Source of the DNA: CALODL01 sp942492115
GTDB taxonomy: Bacteria > Planctomycetota > Phycisphaerae > UBA1845 > CAIVHJ01
DNA length: 64,000 nucleotides
Assembly: GCA_942492115.1 (NCBI GenBank)
Contig: CALODL010000002.1
Span: 62,001 to 126,000, forward strand
Direction: 5' to 3'
Shown here piece after piece: positions 16,289-25,709 of the stretch. A program made the translations under genes and the position numbers. Numbering within the stretch: the first letter of the stretch is position 1; each line of letters begins with the position of its first letter. Under the pieces are notes generated by a model. The model ran no database searches and was not told the DNA's origin. It saw only the letters and a program-made list of their open reading frames with translations.

Positions 16289-19200
16289 ATGAGATCGCTG
16301 ATGAGATACTCCTGCTTGTTCAGCATCGCCTTCGCATTTGCTGTACCAGCATTGGGCCAGCGGCCTCGCGTGAGCGTGCGTCGATTCAGACCGCAGGCTC
16401 CGGCCAGAGTAACCCCGGAAGTGGCCAACGTGCCGAAGATTGTCGAAAGCGCTCCGCCCAACGGTGCTGTCGATGCTCGCCAACCGTCTGAGGTCGATGG
16501 CAGCAACGCAACAGGCTGGCAGCAGGTCACGCTGACATTCGATCGCGACGTGACGGGCCTGAATCTGTCGAGCTTCGCTCTGACCGACAACGCATCGGGT
16601 CCGGACCCGTCGATTGTCGGACTGCAGCACATCGGCAACAACACCGTCCGCCTGACGCTGAGCGATGCGATTCGCCCGGGCGCCTGGACGACGATCACCG
16701 TCGGTAGCGAAGAGTACCGCCTGGGCTATCTGCCCGGCGACGTCGATGGCAACGGCTCGGCCAACGCTCTCGACCTTCTCAAGCTCATCGATGCAGCCAA
16801 CGGTCAAGTCACACTGCCGGATTATTCGACTGATATCGATCGCTCGGGCACGCTCAACGGTGACGACATGTCGCGCCTGCAGGTGTTGTTCAACGGCGCC
16901 GGCGGCGTGTACCGTGCCTGGCTCAACACCAGTCTCAACAGCGGCAAGGGCAGTAGCCAGCCGACCGACCGTGGTGGTGATCCGACCGATCCGCAGCAGG
17001 GCAATGGCGCGCTGCTCAACGTGTTGCTCATGCCGACCGAAGCCGGTCCCTATGCTCCGGGGCAGGTCGTCGAGGTGGGCGCTTATGTCGCTCAGACAGG
17101 TGGCGCCGCCGACATCTTCATTCGTGGTCAGCAGTTCGATACCGAACAGACCGACGAGAATCTGGGCATCGAGCTGCCTCTCACGCATGAGGACGCAGAC
17201 ATCGATTTCTGGGATTTCTCGACCCAGTTCATCTGCGGCATCCTGGCCAGCCAGTGCGGCTCTCAGCACTTCATCGTCGACAATCTCGTCGATGATCCGT
17301 TCCTGAGCATTACGTTCACCGGTCTGGAACAGGATGACGAAACGCAGCTGATCATCCCGGGCGATGATTCCAACTTCAAGAGCGGCGTCATGAACGTGAC
17401 CATGCCGCAAGAAGAAGGTTGCTACATCCTCGACGTCGTCAACGGCAACGAGGTCGATCCCAACAAGGGCTTCTACCTGGTCTTCGGTTTCGGTACCGAA
17501 GGTGATCCCGTGACGACCTGGCGCGTCGACACCGGCCAGGTGGCCGGTGGTGTGCTCGAGTTGTGTGTCGGAGTCGACGAGGATTGCACCATCGATGACG
17601 ACTGTGACGACGGCCTGTTCTGCAACGGCAGCGAGACCTGCGATGTCGAACTTGGCGAGTGTCAGGCCGGCACGCCGGTCGATTGCGACGACGGCTTCGC
17701 CTGCACCATCGATGCGTGCAACGAAGAAGACGACGCCTGCGACAACACGCCGGACGACGACTTCTGTGATGACGGCCTGTTCTGTACCGGTTCCGGCGTC
17801 TGCGACGTGGTCAACGGCGACGAGGACGGCTGTGTCAGTGGCACTGCCCCGTGTTCGATCGACGATTTGTGCTGCGAAGAGTCGGATTCCTGCGCTCCGC
17901 AGTGCTGTGAAGACGCTGATTGTGGCGACGAGCAGTCCTGCGTGGACGGTATTTGCACCGACATCACGTGTACGATTGATGACGATTGCGAACCTGGTGA
18001 GGTCTGCGAGGACGGCGTGTGCGTCCCCGGTTGCCAGGACGAAGATTGTGATGACGGGGTGTTCTGCAACGGTGCGGAGACCTGTGATGCCAATGGCGAG
18101 TGCCAGGACGGGACCCCGCCGTGTACGGGCGATGACCTGTGCTGCGAGGACTCCGACTCGTGTGCTGAATGCTGCGACGACACCGATTGTGCCGACGGCG
18201 AGATCTGTGCCGGTGGCACCTGCATCATCGATGGTGAAGATCCCAAGCTGACGCTCAGCCCCGATGCGCCGTGCTACGCCTGGGGCGAGATGGTCACCAT
18301 CGACATCGAGCTCGCCAACGGTGGTCCGGTCGTCGGTGGTCAGTACTTCCTGAAGTACGATCCGGCCGCCCTCGACTTCGTCAAGGCCGATCCGGGCGAT
18401 CCCTGGAGCATGGAGATCTTTGAGAGCGTCGATGAGTCCGAAGGCATGATCGACTACGCCACGGGCGTACCGGTCGGTTCGGGCGACAGCGCGTCAGCAG
18501 GCACAATGGCCAGGCTGACCTTCATTGCGATGCAGGACTTCTGCGGCGGCACCATCGTCGAATGCCGCGACGGCACCAACCCGCCGACGCGTCTGTCACT
18601 CGAGGGTGGCGTCGAAGTCGAGCCGCTGTGCAATGAAGCCGAGATCGACATCTTCGATCCGAACGGCATGAACGAATGTCCGGATGACCTCGTGACCAAC
18701 GCGGACGCCGGTGGCTGTGATGCCTTCGTGTGCTTCACGCTGGGTGACGGGTCCAACGGTTGTGGCGGCGTGGCGACGGGCGATTTCTGCTCGGCACAGG
18801 CTGGTGACGGATCGGATATCCCGCTGGCCGACAACTGCGGCACGTTCCCCGAAGGCGTCAACACGGTCACGTGTGGCGGACCGGGTAGCGAGTGCGGCGG
18901 TGGTGGCCTCGGTTGTGAGTTCACTATTACGGTGACCGGTGACAACACGCTGAAGTCTGAAGTTCAGCTGTCACCGATCGTCGATGCCGGTCCGTTCGAC
19001 CGTTGCATCACCTGGGAAATCTTCCCCGATGATTGCAGTGACCCGCTGGTCGTCGACGCGACCGTCACCTTCGGCGGTCCGGGCAACCTCCAGGGTCATG
19101 CCAACTTCGAAGCCAAGGTGCCGTGCGGCAACTACGGCTGTGCCACGGCACGCGACAAGTTGCACACCCTCCGCGGTGTCCTCGAGCCGATCGAGATTGT

Positions 19201-19741
19201 CGAACAACCGGTGGTCATGCCGGGGTACGACTTCTCACGGAAGTGTTTCTCGCTCGTGTTCAAGGGCGACCCGGCCATCGGTGGCAACTGGCTCACCAGT
19301 GGTAACCTCAACGACGATTGTGTCATCGACATCCTCGACTTCGGTGCGTTCCTCGACCAGTACGGTGAGGACTACGGCACTGGCGACACGGACTGCTCGA
19401 CTGCACCGATCCACGCCGACTTCGATGGCGACGGTGACGTTGACGACGATGACTACTTCTTCGTGTCCGAGAACTTCCTCGAGATCAACAAGCAGAACTG
19501 CTGTGGCGCGGTCGGCGAAGGCTGCAACCCGCCAGGTGGTGGCGCTGCTTCTCCTGAGGCGGTGCTCATCGACAGCAAGGGCCGGGTCCTGTCCACACCC
19601 GTGGCGATCCAGCCCCTGTACCAGCGTGCCGACCTCAACGGTGACGGTGTGCTGAACATCGATGACCTCAACCTCTTCGAGGAAGGCATCCGTCCGGCCC
19701 CGCGTGCGAGCTCACGCCCGCGTGAAGGTGCCAGACGCTAA
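16289..19741 (+). CDS. Large secreted Cys-rich protein with dockerin-like repeats and a cohesin-like domain
   Basis: An 1150-residue exported protein. ATG at 16289 has AAAGGAG five bases upstream and gives a signal peptide ending near ALGQ (residue 24). In order: a beta-rich domain (about 45-145); a dockerin type I-like pair of EF loops (149-205: DVDGNGSANALDLLKLI and DIDRSGTLNGDDMSRLQVL); a beta-rich region; a Cys/Asp-rich zone (about 425-650) of repeated CDDGxFCNGxExCD units; a cohesin-like beta-sandwich (about 652-790, LTLSPDAPCYAWGEMVTIDIE with a later FCGGTIVECRDG); a Cys-containing HYR-like stretch; a second dockerin-like pair (about 1005-1067); and a final half repeat DLNGDGVLNIDDLNLF (about 1114-1130). 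The tail is basic (ending REGARR). It ends before a strong terminator. A role in extracellular adhesion or assembly is inference. Confidence 0.8.
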   Translation: MRSLMRYSCLFSIAFAFAVPALGQRPRVSVRRFRPQAPARVTPEVANVPKIVESAPPNGAVDARQPSEVDGSNATGWQQVTLTFDRDVTGLNLSSFALTDNASGPDPSIVGLQHIGNNTVRLTLSDAIRPGAWTTITVGSEEYRLGYLPGDVDGNGSANALDLLKLIDAANGQVTLPDYSTDIDRSGTLNGDDMSRLQVLFNGAGGVYRAWLNTSLNSGKGSSQPTDRGGDPTDPQQGNGALLNVLLMPTEAGPYAPGQVVEVGAYVAQTGGAADIFIRGQQFDTEQTDENLGIELPLTHEDADIDFWDFSTQFICGILASQCGSQHFIVDNLVDDPFLSITFTGLEQDDETQLIIPGDDSNFKSGVMNVTMPQEEGCYILDVVNGNEVDPNKGFYLVFGFGTEGDPVTTWRVDTGQVAGGVLELCVGVDEDCTIDDDCDDGLFCNGSETCDVELGECQAGTPVDCDDGFACTIDACNEEDDACDNTPDDDFCDDGLFCTGSGVCDVVNGDEDGCVSGTAPCSIDDLCCEESDSCAPQCCEDADCGDEQSCVDGICTDITCTIDDDCEPGEVCEDGVCVPGCQDEDCDDGVFCNGAETCDANGECQDGTPPCTGDDLCCEDSDSCAECCDDTDCADGEICAGGTCIIDGEDPKLTLSPDAPCYAWGEMVTIDIELANGGPVVGGQYFLKYDPAALDFVKADPGDPWSMEIFESVDESEGMIDYATGVPVGSGDSASAGTMARLTFIAMQDFCGGTIVECRDGTNPPTRLSLEGGVEVEPLCNEAEIDIFDPNGMNECPDDLVTNADAGGCDAFVCFTLGDGSNGCGGVATGDFCSAQAGDGSDIPLADNCGTFPEGVNTVTCGGPGSECGGGGLGCEFTITVTGDNTLKSEVQLSPIVDAGPFDRCITWEIFPDDCSDPLVVDATVTFGGPGNLQGHANFEAKVPCGNYGCATARDKLHTLRGVLEPIEIVEQPVVMPGYDFSRKCFSLVFKGDPAIGGNWLTSGNLNDDCVIDILDFGAFLDQYGEDYGTGDTDCSTAPIHADFDGDGDVDDDDYFFVSENFLEINKQNCCGAVGEGCNPPGGGAASPEAVLIDSKGRVLSTPVAIQPLYQRADLNGDGVLNIDDLNLFEEGIRPAPRASSRPREGARR

Positions 19742-19764
19742 TAGAGTCCTGAACCCTTTGTTTT

Positions 19765-19802
19765 GCAGCGTGCGGTGCTTCGGCATCGCACGCTGCTTTT
19801 TT
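19765..19802 (+). terminator. Rho-independent terminator after the 16289 gene
   Basis: A 14-bp GC-rich stem (one G-U pair) capped by a TTCG tetraloop at 19765-19796 is followed by six Ts. It lies 24 bases past the stop codon. Confidence 0.95.
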
Positions 19803-20239
19803 ACGCGCTGGCCGTGTACGCGCACGGCCTGCCATGGGGCAGAATTCGGGGTCCGAAGCATAGGGAGGCCAGGTGGACATCGCGGTCCGCGTCGGTCTCG
19901 AGGTCCCAACCGCCGGGCTGGCAGGCGGTTCGGCGTCCATGGTTGGCGCCGTATCACAAGCAAAAGTGACCCAACCAGATCATCAGCATGCGGACAATCG
20001 GTGTCTTTGTCGCGAAGGCTTGCGTGCGGGCCCTTGGCGCGTACCATGTGGGCTTGGTTTCGAGCGGCCGGTTGTGGCCGTATGTCTAATGATGTCAACC
20101 GGTTATGAGCGTGGGCCACTGACGCGAGGGACAGGATGGTCCGCATGGTCCCTGCGACTCGCGAGGACTATACTTTAACGCCGATAATCGGGGGGCGGAT
20201 TCACACAACATTTCGTTGTTCTTACCTGAGGCTGATGTC
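19803..20239. other. Intergenic region before a Cys-repeat lipoprotein gene
   Basis: No gene is convincing here. A TATACT hexamer at 20169-20174 is the best -10 candidate for the gene at 20240, but the -35 position (TGGTCC) is poor, so an alternative sigma factor is possible. Several ORFs cross the region on both strands, but they are mutual shadows without ribosome sites or recognisable domains. Confidence 0.4.
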
Positions 20240-20962
20240 ATGAGAAGACTGGGATCCTTTGTTTTGATTGGGCTGTTTCTAGGGGGGGCGACTTTCGTAG
20301 GTTGCGGCGGTGGCACAACCCCGAATACCAACACGAACACCAATACCAACACCAATACCAACGGCGGTGGCGACAACGACAATACCACCGAGCCGGATTG
20401 CAACCAGCAGGTCTGCGACGACATCAATCGCTGTTGTGTCAATGACGGGTTCTGCGATACGGACGAGTGTGTCTGCCCGGATGGCGACTGCGCGATGTGT
20501 GGGTCCGATGGCGAGTGTGTCATCGATTGTCCCGACGGTGTGGATCCGGATTGTTCGAATGAAGAGATCTGCGAGCGCAATCTGTTTTGCTGTGAGGGCG
20601 ACGGCAACTGCGATGTCGAACAGTGCCCGACCGCCGATGGCGACTGCGCGTTGTGTGCGGCCGAAGGAGAATGCGTAGTGGGTTGCGATTCGCCGGATCC
20701 GGATTGCACGAACGAGGACGTCTGTGCGGCCATAGAGTTCTGCTGTGCCGGCGATGATCTGTGCGATACCGATGAGTGTCCCCAGGTCGATGCTGATTGT
20801 GATGGCTGCGGTTCCGATGGGGCGTGCATTGCACTGTGCACGACGATCGATCCGGATTGCACGAGCAACGATCAGATTTGTGATACGGCTGGCTTCTGCT
20901 GTCCGAACGACCCGTTTTGTGACGACGACGAATGTCCCCAGCCCGATCCGGACTGCAATTGA
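20240..20962 (+). CDS. Cys-rich repeat lipoprotein
   Basis: A 240-residue lipoprotein: the signal peptide ends in a lipobox (TFVGC, Cys at about 25), then a Gly/Asn-Thr linker (alternating NT dipeptides coded by an imperfect AACACN repeat at 20324-20362), then four tandem units of about 45 residues. Each unit follows the pattern DPDC...CCxxDxxCDxxECPxxDxDC, then CxxxGxC. The spacing suggests disulfide-knotted, Asp-rich modules that could bind Ca or other cations outside the cell. The start at 20240 has TGAGG eight bases upstream. It shares a Cys/Asp-rich style with the preceding secreted protein. Function unknown. Confidence 0.75.
   Translation: MRRLGSFVLIGLFLGGATFVGCGGGTTPNTNTNTNTNTNTNGGGDNDNTTEPDCNQQVCDDINRCCVNDGFCDTDECVCPDGDCAMCGSDGECVIDCPDGVDPDCSNEEICERNLFCCEGDGNCDVEQCPTADGDCALCAAEGECVVGCDSPDPDCTNEDVCAAIEFCCAGDDLCDTDECPQVDADCDGCGSDGACIALCTTIDPDCTSNDQICDTAGFCCPNDPFCDDDECPQPDPDCN
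20324..20362 (+). repeat. Imperfect AACACN-type tandem repeat coding an Asn-Thr linker
   Basis: Six-base units (for example AATACC, AACACG) repeat about six times and encode alternating Asn-Thr immediately after the lipobox. Such tracts can change in length by slippage, which would lengthen or shorten the tether between lipid anchor and Cys-rich repeats. Confidence 0.7.
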
Positions 20963-21020
20963 TACTTTGACGCTGCGTGGATGATACCGTCAGCGCGGTG
21001 TTGAACGACGACATCATCAG

Positions 21021-21045
21021 GCGGCCCCGCACGGGGCCGCTTTTT
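21021..21045 (+). terminator. Rho-independent terminator after the Cys-repeat lipoprotein
   Basis: GCGGCCCC and GGGGCCGC pair across a GCAC loop and are followed by five Ts. Confidence 0.93.
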
Positions 21046-21149
21046 CATGCGCCGGACAGGACGGGCGTCCGAACAGACATGGCGCCGGGGGGCCATCGCA
21101 CGCGCTCTCGCTGGCGTCGGGCTCAACCAGCCACTACGATGCAGGCCCC

Positions 21150-22607
21150 ATGCACCTGACGTTCATCATCGCATTTGCCGCCCTGCTGTGGTTCAACACG
21201 ACACGGCCAATCAACCTCCTCGAGATTTCGGACCACGCCAGCGTGGTCATCGCCGCCTGTGGCGTGCTCATTGTGCCGGGACTCGGATGGTGGTCTACGC
21301 GCCGCGTCATCGCCGTTCTCCAGGCAGCACCGGACGATCCGGGAGCGGCTCAGCATAGCCACCACGTGTGGTCACTTGCACTCCAGAGCGCAACGCTCGC
21401 GGCCCTGTTGGGCAACCTGGTCTTGACCAACTGGCCGCGGGTCGTTCATCAATGGGTGGGTGGCAGTGCGCTGTGGGGGCTCGATGATGCGGTGATCATG
21501 ACGCCGTTCGTCCTGACGGTCATCGCCGTATGGCTGGTGCAGTACCCCGTCGACCGGGCGATTCGGGCCCAGGTGCGCGCTCAGGACGGGCCGATCGACG
21601 TCTGGCCCCGCCGCGACTATCTCCTGTTCAACATCCGGTTCCAGTTCCTGACGATTGCGGCGCCGATGGGTGTGATCATTGTGGGGTCTGATGTTCTTGA
21701 CCGTTATCGCAAGGGACTGGAGTCATGGGCCGGTGTCTTCTGGTTTCCCGATTTTCTCATGGGCGTGCTCATTTGCGCCGTGTTCGCCTTTGCCCCGCTG
21801 ATGATGCGGTTCATCTGGACGACCGAGTCGCTACCCGACGGTGCGCTGCGGGAGCGGTTGGAGGGTATTGCTGGACGAACGGAGCTGAGCTATCGCGATA
21901 TTCTGATCTGGCATTCGGAGGGTATGCTGGTCAACGCTGCCGTCATGGGCATCGTCGGCCCGCTGCGCTATGTCCTGTTGTCGGATGGGTTGATCGAAGC
22001 CATGACCCCGCGGCAGATCGAGGCGGTTTTCGGACACGAGGCTGGACACGTTCGTTTCTGGCATATCCCGTACTTCATTGTCTTTGCTACGCTGACCATG
22101 CTCATCGGCGGCGGCCTCATGTTGTTGCTGACGCGGAGCTGTGGACTCAGTCTCGAGTCGAGCCAGATCATCGTCGGCGGCGTCATGGTCGGCATGTGGG
22201 GCCTGGCGTTTGGCTGGCTTTCGCATCAGTTCGAGTATCAAGCCGACGTTTCGGGCGCCCGTTCCATGGAAGTAGACAGCAGGCACTGTGGCGCGCCGTG
22301 CCTTGTTCATTCGGATCATGGTATCGAAGGTGCACTGTGCGTGACGGGCGCGCGCCATTTCGCGGCGGCGTTGCGTCGTGTGGCCGCGCTCAATGGCATT
22401 CCACGGCGGGAGCGGGGCTGGCGGCATCCATCGATCAATCAGAGGATTCTGTTCCTTCGCCGGCTGAGCCGCGATCCTGCTCTCGGGCAGCGCTTTGCGC
22501 TGGTCCTGTGGAGGGCCAAGGTCGTACTCGTCGGAGGGACGCTGTGCGGTTTGGGGATTGGCGCGTATATTTACTGGGATCAGCTGTGGCCCGCCTCATG
22601 GGTATGA
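21150..22607 (+). CDS. M48 family membrane metalloprotease
   Basis: A 485-residue integral membrane protein with several N-terminal hydrophobic segments and a cytoplasm-facing catalytic part. The zinc motif HEAGH is at about residue 295 (VFGHEAGHVRFWHIP), with two hydrophobic segments after it and the third-ligand region FEYQADVSGAR near 365, matching M48 (HtpX/Ste24) layout. It probably degrades misfolded or tagged membrane proteins. The length is longer than HtpX because of extra N-terminal helices. Its stop lies seven bases before the start of a sensor kinase, so they are likely co-transcribed. Confidence 0.85.
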   Translation: MHLTFIIAFAALLWFNTTRPINLLEISDHASVVIAACGVLIVPGLGWWSTRRVIAVLQAAPDDPGAAQHSHHVWSLALQSATLAALLGNLVLTNWPRVVHQWVGGSALWGLDDAVIMTPFVLTVIAVWLVQYPVDRAIRAQVRAQDGPIDVWPRRDYLLFNIRFQFLTIAAPMGVIIVGSDVLDRYRKGLESWAGVFWFPDFLMGVLICAVFAFAPLMMRFIWTTESLPDGALRERLEGIAGRTELSYRDILIWHSEGMLVNAAVMGIVGPLRYVLLSDGLIEAMTPRQIEAVFGHEAGHVRFWHIPYFIVFATLTMLIGGGLMLLLTRSCGLSLESSQIIVGGVMVGMWGLAFGWLSHQFEYQADVSGARSMEVDSRHCGAPCLVHSDHGIEGALCVTGARHFAAALRRVAALNGIPRRERGWRHPSINQRILFLRRLSRDPALGQRFALVLWRAKVVLVGGTLCGLGIGAYIYWDQLWPASWV

Positions 22608-22614
22608 TGCTGTC

Positions 22615-24204
22615 ATGCGCATTGGCAAGATTCTGCAAATCTCTCTCGCGACCAAGTGTCACCTGTTGTTCGGCCTTGCCGTCATCAGTCTGATCGTCAC
22701 CGCGCTGCTCGTTCCATGGTTGTACATGGGCTTCATGGTCGATGAGCTCAACCTCAGTCGAGCCAAACAGTCCGCTCTGACGGTCTGTTCTGCATACGAT
22801 TTGCAGAACCATCCCTGGGGCGACATCGAGGACGACCTGGACAGTACATGGGTCGAGACGGCTCGGCGGCTGGGGCTCAATCCCTCACCACCACGGTTGA
22901 TTCCCGTCCAGATCGTTGGTGACGGTGAGCCGCGCCCTGACTATGGTGATCCGTTCATCAACGAGGCCATCCGACAGCTGAGTGCATACCCCGAGAGTCG
23001 CGAGGCCCATCGCGTGGCCGAGATTCCGGGATACGATGTGGTCATGCAATATGCCATGGCCATCCGCGATGCGGATGCCGTCGAGCCCGAGGGGGCCCTG
23101 CGGGGCGTCGTCGCGGTCAACATGCCCACCCGGCCAGTGTGGAGCTTCGCCAATCTCTACGAGTTGATCATGATCGGGACGGGCGTGGTTGCATGCATCA
23201 TGGCGGTGGCCGTGTTCTACCTGATCACCCAGTATCTGTTCTTGTCCCCGGTGCGGGACCTGCAGCATGTCGCACGTCGCATCGTGTTGGGAGACGCCCA
23301 GCAGCGGGCGGACATTCAGACCGGCGATGAGTTCGAAGAACTGGCGGATGACTTCAACGAGATGCTCGCTCATCTCAGCGCCAGCCAGGAAGAGCTGAGA
23401 AAGATGAACAAATCGCTCGACTCGAAGCTGGGGGAACTGGCCGAGGCCAACATTGGTCTCTACGAGGCCAACCGCCTCAAGGGGGAGTTTCTGGCGAATG
23501 TCAGCCACGAGCTGCGCACGCCGTTGACGTCGATCATCGGGTTCGCCGAGCTGCTCAGTGAAGCTGGGCAGGGGACCGGCCCGGTTGACCTGGATCGCAT
23601 TCGACGGTTCAGCAACAACATCCTGACTTCGGGGCGCATGCTGCTGGATATCATCAACGATTTGCTCGACCTGACCAAGATCGAAGCGGGCAAGATGACG
23701 CTGCACCGCACACGTTTCGGCGTCACCGACGTGTGCGAGGCCGTAATCGATTTCACCCGGCCGCTGGCCGACAAGAAGGGGCTCGATCTACGGGCCAATG
23801 TGCCGCCCGAGGATGTCGAACTGCACTCCGATCGCGGGAAGTTGCAGCAAATCGTCTACAACCTGCTGAGCAATGCAATCAAGTTCACACCGGTTGGCGG
23901 GTGGATTCAAATCACCGTCACAGTAGAGCCTGAAGAGACAGTCAGCATATCTGTTCGCGACAACGGACCCGGGATCGAACCGGAACTGCACGCGGTCATT
24001 TTCGAGAAGTTCCGTCAGCTTGACGGCTCGGTGACGCGCGAGCACAGCGGCACGGGGTTGGGGCTGGCCATCAGCCGCGAGTTGTCCGTCATGCTCGGTG
24101 GTACCCTGAACGTTCACAGCACGCCAGGACAGGGGGCTGAGTTCATCGTCCGACTGCCCATGGTTGCCCCCGATGCGCCTCAGCGGATTACCGTACAGCT
24201 GTAG
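22615..24204 (+). CDS. Membrane sensor histidine kinase (HAMP, HisKA, HATPase_c)
   Basis: A 529-residue hybrid-free sensor kinase. TM1 is at about 12-40 and TM2 at about 185-208, framing an extracytoplasmic sensor domain of about 145 residues that I do not recognise. A HAMP linker (about 208-262, SPVRDLQHVARRIVLGD) and a coiled coil lead to the phosphoacceptor His in NVSHELRTPL near residue 298. The ATPase domain shows N-box LLSNAIKFTP, G1 DNGPGIEP, and G2 HSGTGLGLAIS. No response regulator is adjacent; the nearest partners are those at 29-34 kb. It is seven bases downstream of the M48 protease gene, suggesting a shared envelope-stress context. Confidence 0.93.
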   Translation: MRIGKILQISLATKCHLLFGLAVISLIVTALLVPWLYMGFMVDELNLSRAKQSALTVCSAYDLQNHPWGDIEDDLDSTWVETARRLGLNPSPPRLIPVQIVGDGEPRPDYGDPFINEAIRQLSAYPESREAHRVAEIPGYDVVMQYAMAIRDADAVEPEGALRGVVAVNMPTRPVWSFANLYELIMIGTGVVACIMAVAVFYLITQYLFLSPVRDLQHVARRIVLGDAQQRADIQTGDEFEELADDFNEMLAHLSASQEELRKMNKSLDSKLGELAEANIGLYEANRLKGEFLANVSHELRTPLTSIIGFAELLSEAGQGTGPVDLDRIRRFSNNILTSGRMLLDIINDLLDLTKIEAGKMTLHRTRFGVTDVCEAVIDFTRPLADKKGLDLRANVPPEDVELHSDRGKLQQIVYNLLSNAIKFTPVGGWIQITVTVEPEETVSISVRDNGPGIEPELHAVIFEKFRQLDGSVTREHSGTGLGLAISRELSVMLGGTLNVHSTPGQGAEFIVRLPMVAPDAPQRITVQL

Positions 24205-24286
24205 GTTTCGAGGGCGCTGACCTCCGGCGAGCGTTCAAGTCGACAAGATGTGGGGAATGATCCGGTGGCGGTACGCCGCAGGCAGG

Positions 24287-24862
24287 TCAGTAGAACAGGG
24301 TGATGATCAGGTGGGGCTCCTGGCTCTTGCCTTCGACGACGCCCACCTGGGTACTTGCTGACTTGATCTCAATGTCTGGATGATTGTCGATCCATTCGTT
24401 GATCTGATCCTGCAGGAACTTCATGGCGCCATCATTGAGCTTGGCGTGCAGAATCCGACAACGCGTGGCGCCGCGACCGTCGTGTTGCAGTGGCCGTTTG
24501 AAGTTTTTCTCGTCGTCGTCGGCGCCGCTGTTCTTGCTGCCGAAGGTCATGATTGGCGTGCGTGCAGTGTGCTGCAGGTCACCCAACGCGATCGGTTGAT
24601 CGGCGGGGCGGTCGTCATCGTCGAAAACCAGCAGGTCCTCATCATCCCGGTCCCGTGGGGCGACGGCGGGGGGGGCAGGTGCCGCCTGCAGCCCTGTACC
24701 AAAGTCCCCTGGATCAATCGTCACCTGACCTTCGCGGTGTTCCGCGAGGCAATGGACGCAGACCAACTTGCCGTTCCAGGAACCGGCCTTGTGGGACTCA
24801 ATATGCTCAGGGTAGATGCTGGCGCCGCATTCTTCACAGGATTTGACTTCGGCTGAGGACAT
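24287..24862 (-). CDS. Hypothetical protein with an N-terminal zinc finger
   Basis: A 191-residue cytoplasmic protein. The start is the ATG at 24862 (MSSAEVKSCEECG); the upstream GTG extension is low-quality sequence. Residues 9-48 hold CEEC and CVHC, a two-CxxC zinc knuckle or treble-clef-like finger. A long Asp/Ala-rich linker follows, then a compact C-terminal domain of about 75 residues (RCRILHAKLNDGAMKFLQDQINEWID and HLIITLFY at the very end), which I cannot assign. It lies 50 bases downstream of the ECF sigma operon and may be its last gene. Confidence 0.65.
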   Translation of the reverse strand: MSSAEVKSCEECGASIYPEHIESHKAGSWNGKLVCVHCLAEHREGQVTIDPGDFGTGLQAAPAPPAVAPRDRDDEDLLVFDDDDRPADQPIALGDLQHTARTPIMTFGSKNSGADDDEKNFKRPLQHDGRGATRCRILHAKLNDGAMKFLQDQINEWIDNHPDIEIKSASTQVGVVEGKSQEPHLIITLFY

Positions 24863-24911
24863 GATAGCGACCCCAATATACCCCAAAGAGTGCAGCCGTG
24901 CTATGCGAATC

Positions 24912-25709
24912 TCATTCCACCGGGGGCCGGCCACGCCGAGGGCGGCCTCCGCGGTCACGCGAGCCAGAACCACGCTCCCTCCTGCCCTTCAGGATGCGTT
25001 CTACACGCCGATCAGTCAATTCATCCAGGGTTTCCGCTTGTTCGACGTGCTTGGCTCTCTGGGCCACCAGGCGCTGTTCAAGGCGATCCAGTTCGAGGCC
25101 CTTGAGCTCGTACTCCAGATCGACCTGCTGACGGACGTGAGTTCGCAACTCCGCGGTCAAGGTGCTGACGCGGTTGGAGTCCTCGCCCGCTTCCCGGATC
25201 TGGCGGGCGATGCGGAAGACCTCGCCAAACAACAGGGCCCTCCGGATCAGCAGATCCCCGCGGACCGTATCACCCTCCGCGAAAGCGTCCATGATCTTGA
25301 ACAGATGGCGACTGCTGCGGGGACGTTGACGGCTGCCGTGGCCCTGCGAGAGATTCCGCAGTTGCGGATGGTTCTCGAGAAATGACTCGACTTCTTCGGG
25401 GGTGTACTTCGGGGGACCATGTCCTTCACGGCCGTGATTGCCGCGCTGGCGCCCAGCACGGCCTTCGCCGCGTTCCATGCGGGCCAGCAGCCACTCCAGG
25501 CGCGGAATGCGCGGGTCGTCCGGATCAGCGGCGCGCAGTTCCTGCAGGCGCGTCCTGATCTTCTCCGGGTCCTGTGGCCGCTCCCGGTGCGCAGGCGGTT
25601 CCTTCTCGAAGAGGACCTCGTCGCCATCGGGTTGTGCATAAGCGGTGGCGCCCGTGCCGAGAGCTGCAACCAGTGCCAGGTTGAGTGTGAATCTATACGG
25701 GATCATCAC
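24912..25709 (-). CDS. Exported coiled-coil protein in an ECF sigma operon
   Basis: A 265-residue protein with a clear signal peptide ending AYAQ (about residue 26). The mature part is highly charged: an Arg/Gly/His-rich central loop and a long C-terminal amphipathic helix (about 165-250) full of Arg and Glu, ending in a basic, Gly/Arg/Pro-rich tail. It overlaps the anti-sigma gene by 17 bases, so translation is coupled. Its place resembles periplasmic partners of sigma/anti-sigma systems (for example CpxP/Spy- or RseB-like functions), but I see no sequence match to these. No enzyme motif. Confidence 0.65.
   Translation of the reverse strand: MMIPYRFTLNLALVAALGTGATAYAQPDGDEVLFEKEPPAHRERPQDPEKIRTRLQELRAADPDDPRIPRLEWLLARMERGEGRAGRQRGNHGREGHGPPKYTPEEVESFLENHPQLRNLSQGHGSRQRPRSSRHLFKIMDAFAEGDTVRGDLLIRRALLFGEVFRIARQIREAGEDSNRVSTLTAELRTHVRQQVDLEYELKGLELDRLEQRLVAQRAKHVEQAETLDELTDRRVERILKGRRERGSGSRDRGGRPRRGRPPVE

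Noticed and set aside
17547..18251. 234-residue ORF in another frame of the Cys-rich zone of the 16289 gene
   Set aside because: Its Thr/Ala/Arg-rich product is the frame-shifted reading of GAC/TGC codons; no start signal.
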